The translations under genes were made by a program, and so were the position numbers. Below are positions 9,401 through 18,063 of a DNA stretch of 58,327 nucleotides, one piece after another. The notes under the pieces are model-generated. The model saw only the letters and a list, made by a program, of their open reading frames with translations. It made no database searches and had not been told where the DNA came from. The stretch comes from an uncultured Methanobacteriaceae archaeon (GTDB taxonomy: Archaea > Methanobacteriota > Methanobacteria > Methanobacteriales > Methanobacteriaceae), in assembly GCA_902797085.1 (NCBI GenBank), contig CADBRM010000057.1:1-58327 (forward strand), in the 5' to 3' direction. The number at the start of each line of letters is the position of its first letter. Position 1 is the first letter of the stretch.

Positions 9401-10105
9401 TCACCATTCTATTTCATCAATATTTTTAGGATTATCATTTATTACCATATCATCTATACGACCATTTTTAAGATATATGACTTTGTTTGCAAGTTTTGAT
9501 AGTTCTATATTATGTGTTACTATAATTACTGTAGTATTTTCTTGTTTAGATAAATTTAATAATATTTTAATAATATTATATCCTGTTTCTGAATCAAGTG
9601 CTCCAGTCGGTTCATCACACAATAGCATTGAAGGTTGTTTAGCCAATGCCCTTGCTATTGATACTCTTTGCTGTTCTCCACCAGATAATTCGGCAGGAAA
9701 ATTATCTGCATGTGATAATAAATCCACCTGTTCCAGATAAGACAATCCGCCAATTTTAGTTTCAACTATATCATTGATTAATTCTATATTTTCCAACGCT
9801 GTCAGATTAGGTATTAAATTATAAAATTGGAAGATAAAACCTATCTCTTCAGCCCTATACTTTGTCAATTCGTTATCATTAAATTGTGAAATTATTTTAT
9901 TATTCACTATTATTTCACCATCAGTTACCTTATCCAAACCTCCCAAAAGATTTAATAATGTTGATTTACCAGATCCTGACGGTCCTAAAATAACAACAAA
10001 TTCGCCCCTCTCTATCATAAAATTCAGTGAATCTGCTGCTTTAAGTATGTTTTCTCCTGTCACATATTCCTTTGTGACATTCTTAAATTTAATTAATTGT
10101 GACAA
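9401..10105 (-). CDS. ABC transporter ATP-binding protein, LolD/MacB type
   Basis: The 234-residue ATPase has Walker [10 protein letters not shown] near residue 41, Q-loop [15 protein letters not shown], signature LSGGEQQR, Walker [17 protein letters not shown] and the H-loop THN. The DEPTGALDS Walker B extension is characteristic of ATPases that pair with FtsX-like permeases. The start is TTG at 10105, eight bases after GGAGGT; no in-frame ATG fits better. It is transcribed first, with the FtsX permease 4 bp behind it. It would energise that permease at the inner face of the membrane. Confidence 0.92.
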   Translation of the reverse strand: MSQLIKFKNVTKEYVTGENILKAADSLNFMIERGEFVVILGPSGSGKSTLLNLLGGLDKVTDGEIIVNNKIISQFNDNELTKYRAEEIGFIFQFYNLIPNLTALENIELINDIVETKIGGLSYLEQVDLLSHADNFPAELSGGEQQRVSIARALAKQPSMLLCDEPTGALDSETGYNIIKILLNLSKQENTTVIIVTHNIELSKLANKVIYLKNGRIDDMVINDNPKNIDEIEW

Positions 10106-10286
10106 TTCTCTTACCTCCTATAACTTTTATAAAAAAAATATGATAACTCCCTATATAATTATTAATTTATTTTAAGATATATCACTTTTTGTAAGACAAT
10201 AAGAATTATGTTAAACCAAAAAACATTTATTAAAAAATTATACTATAAAAAAACATAACTATAATAAGAAATCAAAGGTGAATAAA

Positions 10287-10547
10287 ATGGATGAAAACCA
10301 AGAAATTATCAATTTAACCAAAGAAAATGATTACCTAAAAAAAGAGCTTGAAGAACAGAAATACCATTACAAACAATTATCCACAGAAGTAGGACAACTC
10401 ATTTTCAATAATGAAGACTTGGAGGAAGAAAACAGAAAATTAAAACAAAAAATAGAAAACTTAAAAGAAGAAATAGATGAATTAAAAAAATTTAAAGAAG
10501 AAGTAGAATCTTCAACAAGTTGGAAGGTTAAATCAATTTTTAAATAA
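10287..10547 (+). CDS. Small coiled-coil protein
   Basis: From ATG 10287 (AAAGGTGA five bases upstream) the protein has 86 residues. Nearly all of it is a heptad-patterned, Glu/Lys/Asn-rich helix (about 5-75), ending in SSTSWKVKSIFK, a short basic tail reminiscent of the tails that follow coiled coils in some cell-surface glycosyltransferases. A GTG nine bases earlier is part of the ribosome site and is not a likely start. No transmembrane segment or known domain is visible. It is convergent with the nitroreductase gene and the two coding ends overlap by 8 bp. Function unknown. Confidence 0.75.
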   Translation: MDENQEIINLTKENDYLKKELEEQKYHYKQLSTEVGQLIFNNEDLEEENRKLKQKIENLKEEIDELKKFKEEVESSTSWKVKSIFK

Positions 10548-11097
10548 GTTCATCAAGATAAACCACATAATCTTCCTTGATGTGCTTTTCAGTAGGTTTA
10601 TAATCATCTTCAGGATAACCCAAGACAACATGACCTACTCCAACATAATTTTCAGATAAATTCCAAACTTTCAATAATTCTTTTCCCTGTAAAGAATCAA
10701 ACTCCTCTTTAGCTCTGTGAATCCAACAAGACCCTATACCCATACTACTAGCAGCATTTAATATATTACCAATAACTAATGAAGCATCTTCCACATGAGT
10801 ATGAATTGTTTTATCAGCCAATACTATGATAAGAGTAGATGCACCATAAAATGGATCAAAATCTTCAGGTAAATTTTTTAATACTTCCTTAGGATAAAAA
10901 GATTTATTCCATTCAGAAAATCTTTCGATAATAGCTTTTCTTTGAAGAACAAGAATTTTTGGAGATTGAGCATTCATACCTGAAGGAGCATTAACTGCTG
11001 CATCCAATATTACTTCCAAATCTTCTTTAGAAACTCTTTTATCATTAAATTTTTTTACACTACGTCTTGTCTTTAAAACTTCAATTGTTGATTGCAT
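10540..11097 (-). CDS. Nitroreductase-family flavoprotein
   Basis: The 185-residue protein opens with the family motif VLKTRRSVKKF, which binds the FMN phosphate, and contains APSGMNAQ (a variant of the APS-N-Q flavin-binding segment) plus the late GIGSCWI helix and VGHVVLGYP strand of the NfsA/FRP fold. It should be an FMN-dependent NAD(P)H oxidoreductase of unknown natural substrate. ATG 11097 follows GAGGTTTTAAT. A second, shorter nitroreductase is encoded at 49440-49943, so the organism has at least two. Confidence 0.85.
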   Translation of the reverse strand: MQSTIEVLKTRRSVKKFNDKRVSKEDLEVILDAAVNAPSGMNAQSPKILVLQRKAIIERFSEWNKSFYPKEVLKNLPEDFDPFYGASTLIIVLADKTIHTHVEDASLVIGNILNAASSMGIGSCWIHRAKEEFDSLQGKELLKVWNLSENYVGVGHVVLGYPEDDYKPTEKHIKEDYVVYLDELI

Positions 11098-11162
11098 ATT
11101 AAAACCTCTAGTATATATCTAATTATTATATCTATCAACAAAAAAATAAATTATTTTCGATT

Positions 11163-12317
11163 TTAAATAATATATTTATTTAACCTTTTAATTGCATCAT
11201 ATTTCTCTTTATCACTGAGTTTTGCCTGATGAAGAGATTCTTTAATGGTTTCAATCGAATGGTCATAAACCTCCTTATCCACAGGATATGGAAAACCATC
11301 CTTTCCCCCATGAGCAAAACTATATTTAACCGGATCTTCCCAACTGGCCTCTTCACCATAGATTAAGTCACTAATTAATGCCAAAGCCCTTATTTTTTTA
11401 GGACCAATTCCTTTCAAGGATATTAGCTCCCTATAATCTTCCGGTTGTAACTCATAAGCATTCTTAAGAACTTCAAACTCCCTGTCACTTAAATCCATAT
11501 CCAACACTTCATGATGTCTTGGCATTGTAAAAGATTTTTGATTAAAAAAACCTGTAGGATCACTATTTTCATTATTAAAATCAAAAAAATCAGACAATAA
11601 TGTTTGTTTAGGATCTTTTCTTCTGAAGTAGGTTCTTAAATGATCAGGATTATCATTAATCAAGTCAACACTAATCTTCTGTACCTCTTTACTTTCTGAA
11701 GAAGCCATATTCAATGTTTCATCCTGCTTTTGATCACATTCAATAGCAGTATGTGGATCCAATAAGAAATTATCCAAATCAGTACTCATCCAATGATAAC
11801 GTCGAGCATATTTATTGGAAAGATTCATCCCCTGCTGTATAACAGCCCAATTACCTTTTTCCGTTAAAAAGAAATTATGTTGATACAAAGTATAATTATC
11901 CTGTATACATGAATTATCAATCTTTGCAGATAACTTTGAAGATTGAACTAGAACATCCCTGGCATTTTCCGATATATTAAAAGTATCTGCCAATTCGTTG
12001 ATTTGAGCAGGTGTTTTTAAAGAATTACGGCCTTTACCACCCAATACTGCAATACCGTGTTCCTGTGGATTCAGGCTTGCACGCAAAGCTCCACATGTAG
12101 TTGTTGTAGTTCCGGAAGAATGCCAATCAAAACCTATTATACAGGAAAAACCCTGAAACCAATATGGATTTGAAATCCTATTTAAAAACTCTTCATGACC
12201 ATATTCCTCCAGGATGACTTCAGTTAAAGCCCCTGATAACTTCACCATTCTTTTCCATAACCAGGGAGGTGTATGATCAGTATGTAATGGAAGGTTAGTA
12301 ATTCCTTTTCTTTGCAT
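11163..12317 (-). CDS. DUF763 family protein
   Basis: The conserved family start (MQRKGITNLPLHTDHTPPWLW) is encoded from ATG 12317, giving 384 residues. In-frame starts at 12377 (ATG) and 12383 (TTG) would add about 20 poorly conserved residues. No ribosome site precedes 12317, but a TTTAAATA element lies 22-29 bp upstream, suiting a leaderless transcript. A helix-hairpin-helix-like LKGIGPKKIRALALI (about residue 320) suggests nucleic acid contact. DUF763 occurs in many archaea and some bacteria with unknown biochemical role; nuclease-like functions have been suggested but I cannot verify them. Confidence 0.85.
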   Translation of the reverse strand: MQRKGITNLPLHTDHTPPWLWKRMVKLSGALTEVILEEYGHEEFLNRISNPYWFQGFSCIIGFDWHSSGTTTTTCGALRASLNPQEHGIAVLGGKGRNSLKTPAQINELADTFNISENARDVLVQSSKLSAKIDNSCIQDNYTLYQHNFFLTEKGNWAVIQQGMNLSNKYARRYHWMSTDLDNFLLDPHTAIECDQKQDETLNMASSESKEVQKISVDLINDNPDHLRTYFRRKDPKQTLLSDFFDFNNENSDPTGFFNQKSFTMPRHHEVLDMDLSDREFEVLKNAYELQPEDYRELISLKGIGPKKIRALALISDLIYGEEASWEDPVKYSFAHGGKDGFPYPVDKEVYDHSIETIKESLHQAKLSDKEKYDAIKRLNKYII

Positions 12318-12458
12318 GAATATATTATATAAAATATGATTATTTAAATTAATGGGGAATTGAGAACTAATATCCATAGACAAAAGAATATATATTAAAA
12401 AACATAGTATATAATATACTATTATTTAAAATAATCTAACTATAATAGGAGTGGAAAA

Positions 12459-13076
12459 GTGGATTCTAAAATAATATTAGCAATATTCATAGTAGCATTG
12501 ATTGGTATTGTGGCTGCAACATATCAAAATGAAACTAATGATGTAATTGACACTTTATCTAATGTAGCTACTGAAGACAGTGGTGTAACTACTGATGTTG
12601 AAACCCCTACGGGAGATTCAATAAGCATTAATGATAACTCAGGAGTAATTGATGAAAGCACTGTGAAACTTGATACAAGCACATCTTCAGTTACAACACA
12701 AAAACAGTCCACCAACTCAAAGCCAAGAACAAATACGGCAAGTTCCGGTTCAAATAAAATTAGTTCAGGCCAATCTACTACAACCACCAACAACACAACC
12801 ACCAACAACAATAAGCCTACAAATAACCCGCTTGTAAACAAAATTTCACAATCAACCGCAGTTAATACAGGCCGAGCCCAGTTACCTGCCGAATACAAAG
12901 ATGCAACATATTCAATTACAGAAACTTCCATAGACAATAACCCATATTACTACGTAAACTTTTATAAAAATGGTGAAATGGTGGCTTATTATGAAATAAA
13001 TGCAAATTCAGGAAGAGTTAGCGGTGGAGCAATAGTTAATGAAACTCCAACACCAAGTAATTCTACTAATGAATAA
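12459..13076 (+). CDS. Membrane-anchored surface protein with Asn/Thr/Ser-rich stalk and PepSY-like domain
   Basis: The start is GTG at 12459 following AGGAGTGG. Residues 4-21 form one hydrophobic helix (IILAIFIVALIGIVAATY), an N-terminal anchor or uncleaved signal. Residues 25-130 are a low-complexity Ser/Thr/Asn stalk, including runs of TTTTNNTTTNNN type. The last ~65 residues (YKDATYSITETSID..YYYVNFYKNGEMVAYYEINANSGRV) look like a single PepSY-like beta-alpha-beta unit. It should face outside the cell. A hairpin plus T-run closes the gene at 13080. It shares its anchor-plus-stalk design with the protein at 20986. Confidence 0.75.
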   Translation: MDSKIILAIFIVALIGIVAATYQNETNDVIDTLSNVATEDSGVTTDVETPTGDSISINDNSGVIDESTVKLDTSTSSVTTQKQSTNSKPRTNTASSGSNKISSGQSTTTTNNTTTNNNKPTNNPLVNKISQSTAVNTGRAQLPAEYKDATYSITETSIDNNPYYYVNFYKNGEMVAYYEINANSGRVSGGAIVNETPTPSNSTNE

Positions 13077-13079
13077 TTT

Positions 13080-13098
13080 CTGAGAAAAAATCTCAGAA
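13080..13098 (+). terminator. Hairpin plus T-run after the surface protein gene
   Basis: TCTGAGA-AAAAA-TCTCAGA forms a 7-bp perfect stem immediately after the stop, and a further TCTC and a run of ten T residues follow. This is a clear transcription terminator candidate. Confidence 0.7.
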
Positions 13099-13395
13099 AA
13101 AATCTCTTTTTTTTTTAAAAAAAAAATCTTACGATTTATCAATTTAAGTTACCAATAAAAAAAAACTTTTTCCATAATCAATCATTTCAATATATTCATC
13201 GAAACAAAGATTATACTTAAGTCAATCTTAATAAAATTTAAACTTCAATAAAAAGTATATATCAAATGATTTTCTCAAATAAAATCTAAACTCTAATCCT
13301 ATCACAAAACGAACAAAATATCATCTATAAATTTAAGTTAATCAAACTACATATAATATAGATATATAATTTACAATAAAGGAAGACAGATAATT
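13099..13395. other. Gene-free stretch with the antiporter promoter
   Basis: No open frame with a plausible start is seen. The 3' part holds a TATA-like TATATAAT around 13363-13370 and AAAGGAAG just before ATG 13396. The short phrase AATTTAAGTTA occurs twice (near 13142 and 13329). Otherwise it is A/T-rich sequence. Confidence 0.4.
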
Positions 13396-15363
13396 ATGGA
13401 TTTATTATTATTGCAAAGTATTTCAATTATTTTAATTACTGCTGTAGTAATCCTATTAATATTTAATAAACTTAAACTCCCGTCCATGATTGGTCTATTT
13501 TTAACAGGTATTATTTTAGGACATACTGTTATTTCCACTGAAATAATCACGGAAATTGCTGAATTGGGAGTAATCTTCCTATTATTTATCATAGGATTAG
13601 AATTTTCAATAGAAAAATTTTCAGCGATAAAACACTATGCGGTAATTGGTGGTATATTACAAGTTGTCATTACTACTCTTCTTGTTACAATAATCACATT
13701 CCTAGGAAAAATGCCTCTGAATGAAGCAATATTTTTAGGATTCCTGATATGTTTCAGCAGTACTGCAATAGTAATGAAATTAATACAAAAACAGCAACTT
13801 ACACATACTATTCAGGGTAGGGTAACATTAGGTATACTCATTTTCCAGGACATAGCAGTAATCATTGTATTATTACTGACACCACTACTAGGTGGTCAAA
13901 ACATAGATATAAGCACATTACCAACCACAATAATCAAACTAGTTTCATTATCTGTCATACTGGTTGCTGGTGCTTTATGGATTATTCCAAAAGCATTCCA
14001 TGAAGCTGCACGTACAAAAAATCGTGATTTATACATGCTGTTAGTCTTATTTGTATGTTTAGGAACTACTTTTGCAACTTCATATCTGGGAATATCCCCG
14101 GAATTAGGTGCATTTATTGCAGGATTAATCATTTCCCATACCGAATACAGTCATCAGACTCTTGGATACATCCAACCCTTCCAAGACGTTTTCATGAGCA
14201 TTTTCCTAATATCCATTGGTTTAATGATTAATATTGAATATTTCTTATACAATATCCTATTAATAATCCTACTGGCGGCTTTAGTATTATTAATAAAATT
14301 TTTAGCTACATTTATCACAGGAAGAATATTGAAATTACCAGTTAGAACAATAATATCAATATCTATTCTTCTAAGCCAGATAGGAGAATTTTCTTTTGTA
14401 TTGGCAGGTGAAGGGATAAAATATGGTTTATTAACTTCAGAAATGTTTACAACATTCCTGGCAGTAAGTATTATTACCATGTCAGCAACACCATTCTTAC
14501 AAAAAACTACACCGAAGATTATTGAACTCTTCAAAAGAATTCCTCGCTTCCAGGTAGATGAAGAATTAGCAAATATTAAACATGAAGAGCATTATGAAGA
14601 AGAACTGGAGGATCATGTAATAATTGTTGGTTTTGGAGTAAACGGTAAAAATATGGCAAGAGCCTGTGAACATTATGAGATTCCATATATAATTGTAGAT
14701 TTGAACCCGTTAATAGTTGAAAAAGAAAAATCATTGGGTATACCTATAATTTATGGAAATTCCACAAACGAAAGCGTATTAAAAAAATTAAAAATCACAT
14801 CAGCAAAATGTATTGTAATTGCAACAAACTCATACGAATCTACCCATAAAACTGTTGATACAGCACGTAGATTAAATCCTGACATCCACATCATAGTAAG
14901 AACAAGATACGTGAAAAATGTTGATGAACTATATGAATTAGGAGCAGATGAAGTTATTCCAGAAGAATTTGAAACCAGTATATTAATGTTCAGCAAAGTA
15001 ATGGACCACTATAACAAAGATGTTGATGAAATACTAGACACCATCGACACATTAAGATCAGACCACTATGATACATTCAGATGTGTATCACCGGAAGAAA
15101 TAACCGCAACACTGAATGAAAGAATAACTAACCTGAATGTGGAATCAATTTATGTTACAGAAAGAAAACAACTGGATGATTATGATTTCTATGATTATGA
15201 TTTAACTGTAACATCAATTATTCGTAACAACAAGACAATAGTAGGATTTAGTCCTAATGCACAATTAGAAGTAGATGATTTAATCTTATTTACAGGTGAC
15301 CCTGAGAATATTGAAAATTTCATTAAAAATGTTTATGGTGAAAAAAATGAGATTTTAGGATAA
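13396..15363 (+). CDS. Kef/CPA2-type cation:proton antiporter with RCK domains
   Basis: The 655-residue protein has about 12 transmembrane helices in residues 1-380 (Na/H exchanger fold, CPA2), then a TrkA-N/RCK domain opening with DHVIIVGFGVNGKNMA near residue 408, whose GxGxxG binds NAD(H) or nucleotide, and a TrkA-C ligand domain from about 565 to the end. It should exchange K+ or Na+ for H+ at the membrane under nucleotide control. Start ATG 13396 has a weak upstream GGAAG. The gene converges with the acetyltransferase at 15367, leaving only 3 bp between stops. Confidence 0.9.
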   Translation: MDLLLLQSISIILITAVVILLIFNKLKLPSMIGLFLTGIILGHTVISTEIITEIAELGVIFLLFIIGLEFSIEKFSAIKHYAVIGGILQVVITTLLVTIITFLGKMPLNEAIFLGFLICFSSTAIVMKLIQKQQLTHTIQGRVTLGILIFQDIAVIIVLLLTPLLGGQNIDISTLPTTIIKLVSLSVILVAGALWIIPKAFHEAARTKNRDLYMLLVLFVCLGTTFATSYLGISPELGAFIAGLIISHTEYSHQTLGYIQPFQDVFMSIFLISIGLMINIEYFLYNILLIILLAALVLLIKFLATFITGRILKLPVRTIISISILLSQIGEFSFVLAGEGIKYGLLTSEMFTTFLAVSIITMSATPFLQKTTPKIIELFKRIPRFQVDEELANIKHEEHYEEELEDHVIIVGFGVNGKNMARACEHYEIPYIIVDLNPLIVEKEKSLGIPIIYGNSTNESVLKKLKITSAKCIVIATNSYESTHKTVDTARRLNPDIHIIVRTRYVKNVDELYELGADEVIPEEFETSILMFSKVMDHYNKDVDEILDTIDTLRSDHYDTFRCVSPEEITATLNERITNLNVESIYVTERKQLDDYDFYDYDLTVTSIIRNNKTIVGFSPNAQLEVDDLILFTGDPENIENFIKNVYGEKNEILG

Positions 15364-15366
15364 TCT

Positions 15367-15981
15367 CTATAACTCTAAATGATTATCCCTTTTTTCTTTC
15401 TTTTTTGGAGGAAACTTATTATCGAACTCTTCTAAAGCATCTTCATCTACTTTAAAACATTCACTTACCAAATAACGACCTTCAATATCATTAATTTCTT
15501 CTTCATCAAATACCTTTACCATGAAAAATGGTGAAATTTCATCTTTTTTTGAATCTTCAAATCGTATGTCATATTTACTTGCACTTTCAAAACCGAAACG
15601 GGAATAAAGAGTTTCATCCCCAACAACAAATACATATGGAATTCCCATATTCTTAGCTAGTTCCAGAGTATATTCCACCAATTTTGTTGCATAACCTTTT
15701 CTTTGATAATCCGGATGAACGGACAATGGACCTAATGTAACAGCATCAGATAATTTTTTATTATCCCCGCAAATTGAACAGTTTGAATAACATATCTGTG
15801 CAATAATTTTTCCATCTTCCTCGATAATATAATCCAAATTAGGTATGAATGTTTTATGATGGCGCATATTATGTATTATAAAATGTTCATAACATCCAGG
15901 ACGATAAACATTCCAAAATGCTTCCCTTACTAAAAATTCAACTTCTTTATAGTCTGTTCTTTTTTCCAACCTAACTTCCAT
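15367..15981 (-). CDS. GNAT family N-acetyltransferase
   Basis: The 204-residue protein carries the GNAT acetyl-CoA loop V-x-P-x-Y-Q-R-K-G-Y-A (LSVHPDYQRKGYAT, about residues 90-104), preceded by LGPLSV. The segment LYSRFGFE is the late GNAT helix-strand motif. It resembles the YhbS-like predicted N-acetyltransferases. The substrate is unknown. ATG 15981 follows AAGGAGAT. The tail is strongly charged (PPKKKEKRDN). It lies 33 bp downstream of the two unknown tandem genes and may be co-transcribed with them. Confidence 0.85.
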   Translation of the reverse strand: MEVRLEKRTDYKEVEFLVREAFWNVYRPGCYEHFIIHNMRHHKTFIPNLDYIIEEDGKIIAQICYSNCSICGDNKKLSDAVTLGPLSVHPDYQRKGYATKLVEYTLELAKNMGIPYVFVVGDETLYSRFGFESASKYDIRFEDSKKDEISPFFMVKVFDEEEINDIEGRYLVSECFKVDEDALEEFDNKFPPKKKEKRDNHLEL

Positions 15982-16014
15982 ATTTTAATCTCCTTTAATT
16001 ACTATGTGACACAG

Positions 16015-16653
16015 TTATTTACCTTTATATAAATTTTCATCGGAAACAATTTTAATCAAATCATGTACATGTTCATCATATGGAATCCTGAAACCTACAG
16101 CACCCGGACCCGTGGTTTTAATGTTATTTAGCGTATAATCATCATCCTTTCTACCATTATTAATTATATACCATATGTAAGATTCGTTTATAAGGAATAA
16201 TTGACCTTCACCAAACTCATGATCAGTCAAATAACCATCACCAGGATCATAAACTATATCCGCTTTCTTTATTAATTTTTTTAAGAATTTATTTGGTCTG
16301 GATGCATTGTCAAATATTCTTTCAATTTCACTCATTGCATCATCTTTAACCTTACGTTTCTGATTCAATTCTTTCTGTAATTCCTCTTGTTCTAGTTTTT
16401 GTTTCTCCAAGGTTTCTGAAATCTTTAACAATTTTTCAACTTGAGGTACGTCTTCTTCAGTACACATCCATCCATGGGGATTTCCCTCTATGTTTAAGAT
16501 ATTCCTAAAATCAATAGGTTTAAACTTTCTAAAATAATCTTTAATCAGTTCCTTCTCATCATCAGTGATTTCCTTGTTCAAAGCATAAAGATTTCCATAT
16601 TCTTCATGATCTATACATTTCAGAACTAATTTTAAAGAATCATTAGATTCCAC
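16015..16653 (-). CDS. Unknown protein, tandem paralogue B
   Basis: I take the start as GTG 16653: it follows GGTGG, and it aligns with the start of its paralogue (VESNDSLKL against MAEDTPLKL). It overlaps the paralogue's stop by 11 bp, implying translational coupling. The 212-residue protein has an N-terminal domain with a GxLYALNKEI motif, a conserved NPHGWMC segment, a Glu/Lys-rich coiled coil (about 75-115), and a C-terminal domain with IVYDPGDG, LFLINESYIWYIINNGR and PYDEHVHDLIKIVS. I do not recognise the family. The HGWMC motif and the terminal DEHxHDLI motif are the best candidates for functional sites. Confidence 0.75.
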   Translation of the reverse strand: MESNDSLKLVLKCIDHEEYGNLYALNKEITDDEKELIKDYFRKFKPIDFRNILNIEGNPHGWMCTEEDVPQVEKLLKISETLEKQKLEQEELQKELNQKRKVKDDAMSEIERIFDNASRPNKFLKKLIKKADIVYDPGDGYLTDHEFGEGQLFLINESYIWYIINNGRKDDDYTLNNIKTTGPGAVGFRIPYDEHVHDLIKIVSDENLYKGK

Positions 16654-17329
16654 ATGAACCACCATTGCCACCTATTTCCGGTTCTTTATAGGTATCACCA
16701 GAGTATTCGTTTTCTTCAGATACTATTTTAATTAAATCATGTATATGTTCATCATAGGGCACTTTAAATCCTATTGCCCCACCGGCCTCTTCAATTTCTA
16801 TATTATTCATATTCCAATTGTTTTCTTCACGACCATTGTTCATGATGTACCAGATACTGTTTTTCATAATTATGAATAGATGTCCCCCACCATAATAACT
16901 ATTATCTCTAAAACTATTTGTAGGATCGTAAACTATTTGAGCAGCTTTAATAAGATTGGATAACTTTTGTTTTGGCCTGGCTGCTGAAAAGAAAACATCT
17001 TCCAAATCCAGTTGAGCCTGTTCTTTCTTTCCCCTATTTTTATCAAACTCTTCCCTCTGCCTTTGTCTATCTTCATCAATTTTATCCAATGTTTCAGTTA
17101 TTCCCAATGCTTCTTCAACTTTAGGAGCATTTTCCCTAGTACACATCCATCCATGAGGATCTCCTGAAATTTTCATAACATCTTCAAAAGTTGCCGGAGT
17201 AAATTTTTGCATAAAAGGTTTAACTTTTTCAAAATCTTCTTCGGATATTTCCTTATTTAAAGCATATAACATACCGCATTCAGGTGCATGACATTTTTCT
17301 ATTAATTTTAATGGTGTATCTTCAGCCAT
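16643..17329 (-). CDS. Unknown protein, tandem paralogue A
   Basis: A 228-residue protein collinear with the gene that follows: MLYALNKEI, DPHGWMCTREN, a charged coiled coil (about 85-115), IVYDPTNS, LFIIMKNSIWYIMNNGRE and PYDEHIHDLIKIVSEEN are all shared, so the two arose by tandem duplication. It has an extra Gly/Cys tail (GGNGGSCGI). ATG 17329 follows GTGAGGAG. No membrane segment or signal is present, so it is probably cytoplasmic. Function unknown; the conserved D/N-PHGWMC cysteine and the histidines near the end could bind metal, but that is a guess. Confidence 0.78.
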   Translation of the reverse strand: MAEDTPLKLIEKCHAPECGMLYALNKEISEEDFEKVKPFMQKFTPATFEDVMKISGDPHGWMCTRENAPKVEEALGITETLDKIDEDRQRQREEFDKNRGKKEQAQLDLEDVFFSAARPKQKLSNLIKAAQIVYDPTNSFRDNSYYGGGHLFIIMKNSIWYIMNNGREENNWNMNNIEIEEAGGAIGFKVPYDEHIHDLIKIVSEENEYSGDTYKEPEIGGNGGSCGI

Positions 17330-17608
17330 AGTTTCTCCTCACATAAATCTATTTTGTAGATTATAATATATTCTAAACAATATTAATATGTTTTCCACCA
17401 AAACAAGTAATCCCCTTACTAAAAAAAAAGGATAATATAAAAAGGAGCATATCAACCTAATATGTTAATATCCCCTTCAATATCCTTGAAAAAAAGTTTT
17501 GGAAGTAAATTAATCTTTGTTTAAGTGTTCATTGAGTTATATAACTACTTTTATTCTTTACATAATGTTTATTACAATAATCATTTTAAATTATTGTTCA
17601 CATAAATT

Positions 17609-18019
17609 ATGTTAGATATTATGACAACATTTAATTCAATAGAAGACGCAAGAGAATTTTTTAAAGACGATAAATTTGCTACAAACACAGGGGTAAAATT
17701 AATTGAACTGACCAAGGACAGCTGTGTTTGTAGTCTAGAACTAACTAATGACCATCGAAATGCCTATGGCGGTGTAATGGGAGGAGTAATATTTACCTTA
17801 GCTGATTTTTCATTTGCAGTATTATCCAACCATATACATAGACCTACAGTTGGTCAGCAAGTCAATATTCTTTACATAAACGCTTCAAAAGGAGACAAAT
17901 TAATCGCTAAAGGAACATGTAGAAAAGATGGCAGAACGGTCTCCATCATTAATGTTGACGTTAGCGATGATCAGGGTAGAGATATTGCACAGTTTACTGG
18001 TACAGGTTTTAAATTATAA
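17609..18019 (+). CDS. Hotdog-fold thioesterase, PaaI type
   Basis: The 136-residue protein has the PaaI/hotdog signature NAYGGVMGGVIFTLADFSFA (about 49-68), with the central helix and the following VGQQVNILYINASKGDKLIAKG strands. It probably hydrolyses an acyl-CoA. No ribosome site precedes ATG 17609 (or the alternative ATG 17621), while ATTTTAAATT lies about 25 bp upstream, so the transcript may be leaderless. The 279-bp divergent region to the neighbouring minus-strand gene holds promoters and no convincing gene. Confidence 0.85.
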   Translation: MLDIMTTFNSIEDAREFFKDDKFATNTGVKLIELTKDSCVCSLELTNDHRNAYGGVMGGVIFTLADFSFAVLSNHIHRPTVGQQVNILYINASKGDKLIAKGTCRKDGRTVSIINVDVSDDQGRDIAQFTGTGFKL

Positions 18020-18063
18020 CCTTACCCTAATCAAAACTATTTTTATTATCTAATTGCCTATTT

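Noticed and set aside
10208-10258. 16-codon frame MLNQKTFIKK
   Set aside because: No ribosome site; it lies in the promoter region of the small coiled-coil gene.
12524-12937. Antisense 137-codon frame
   Set aside because: It is the complement of the low-complexity surface-protein stalk; the Val/Leu-rich composition follows from Thr/Asn codons.
14154-14534. Antisense frame of 126 codons
   Set aside because: It lies wholly inside the Kef antiporter membrane region on the other strand; it has no ribosome site and no family match.
17462-17524. 20-codon frame MLISPSISLK
   Set aside because: The GGAG before it is too far away and there is no other support.
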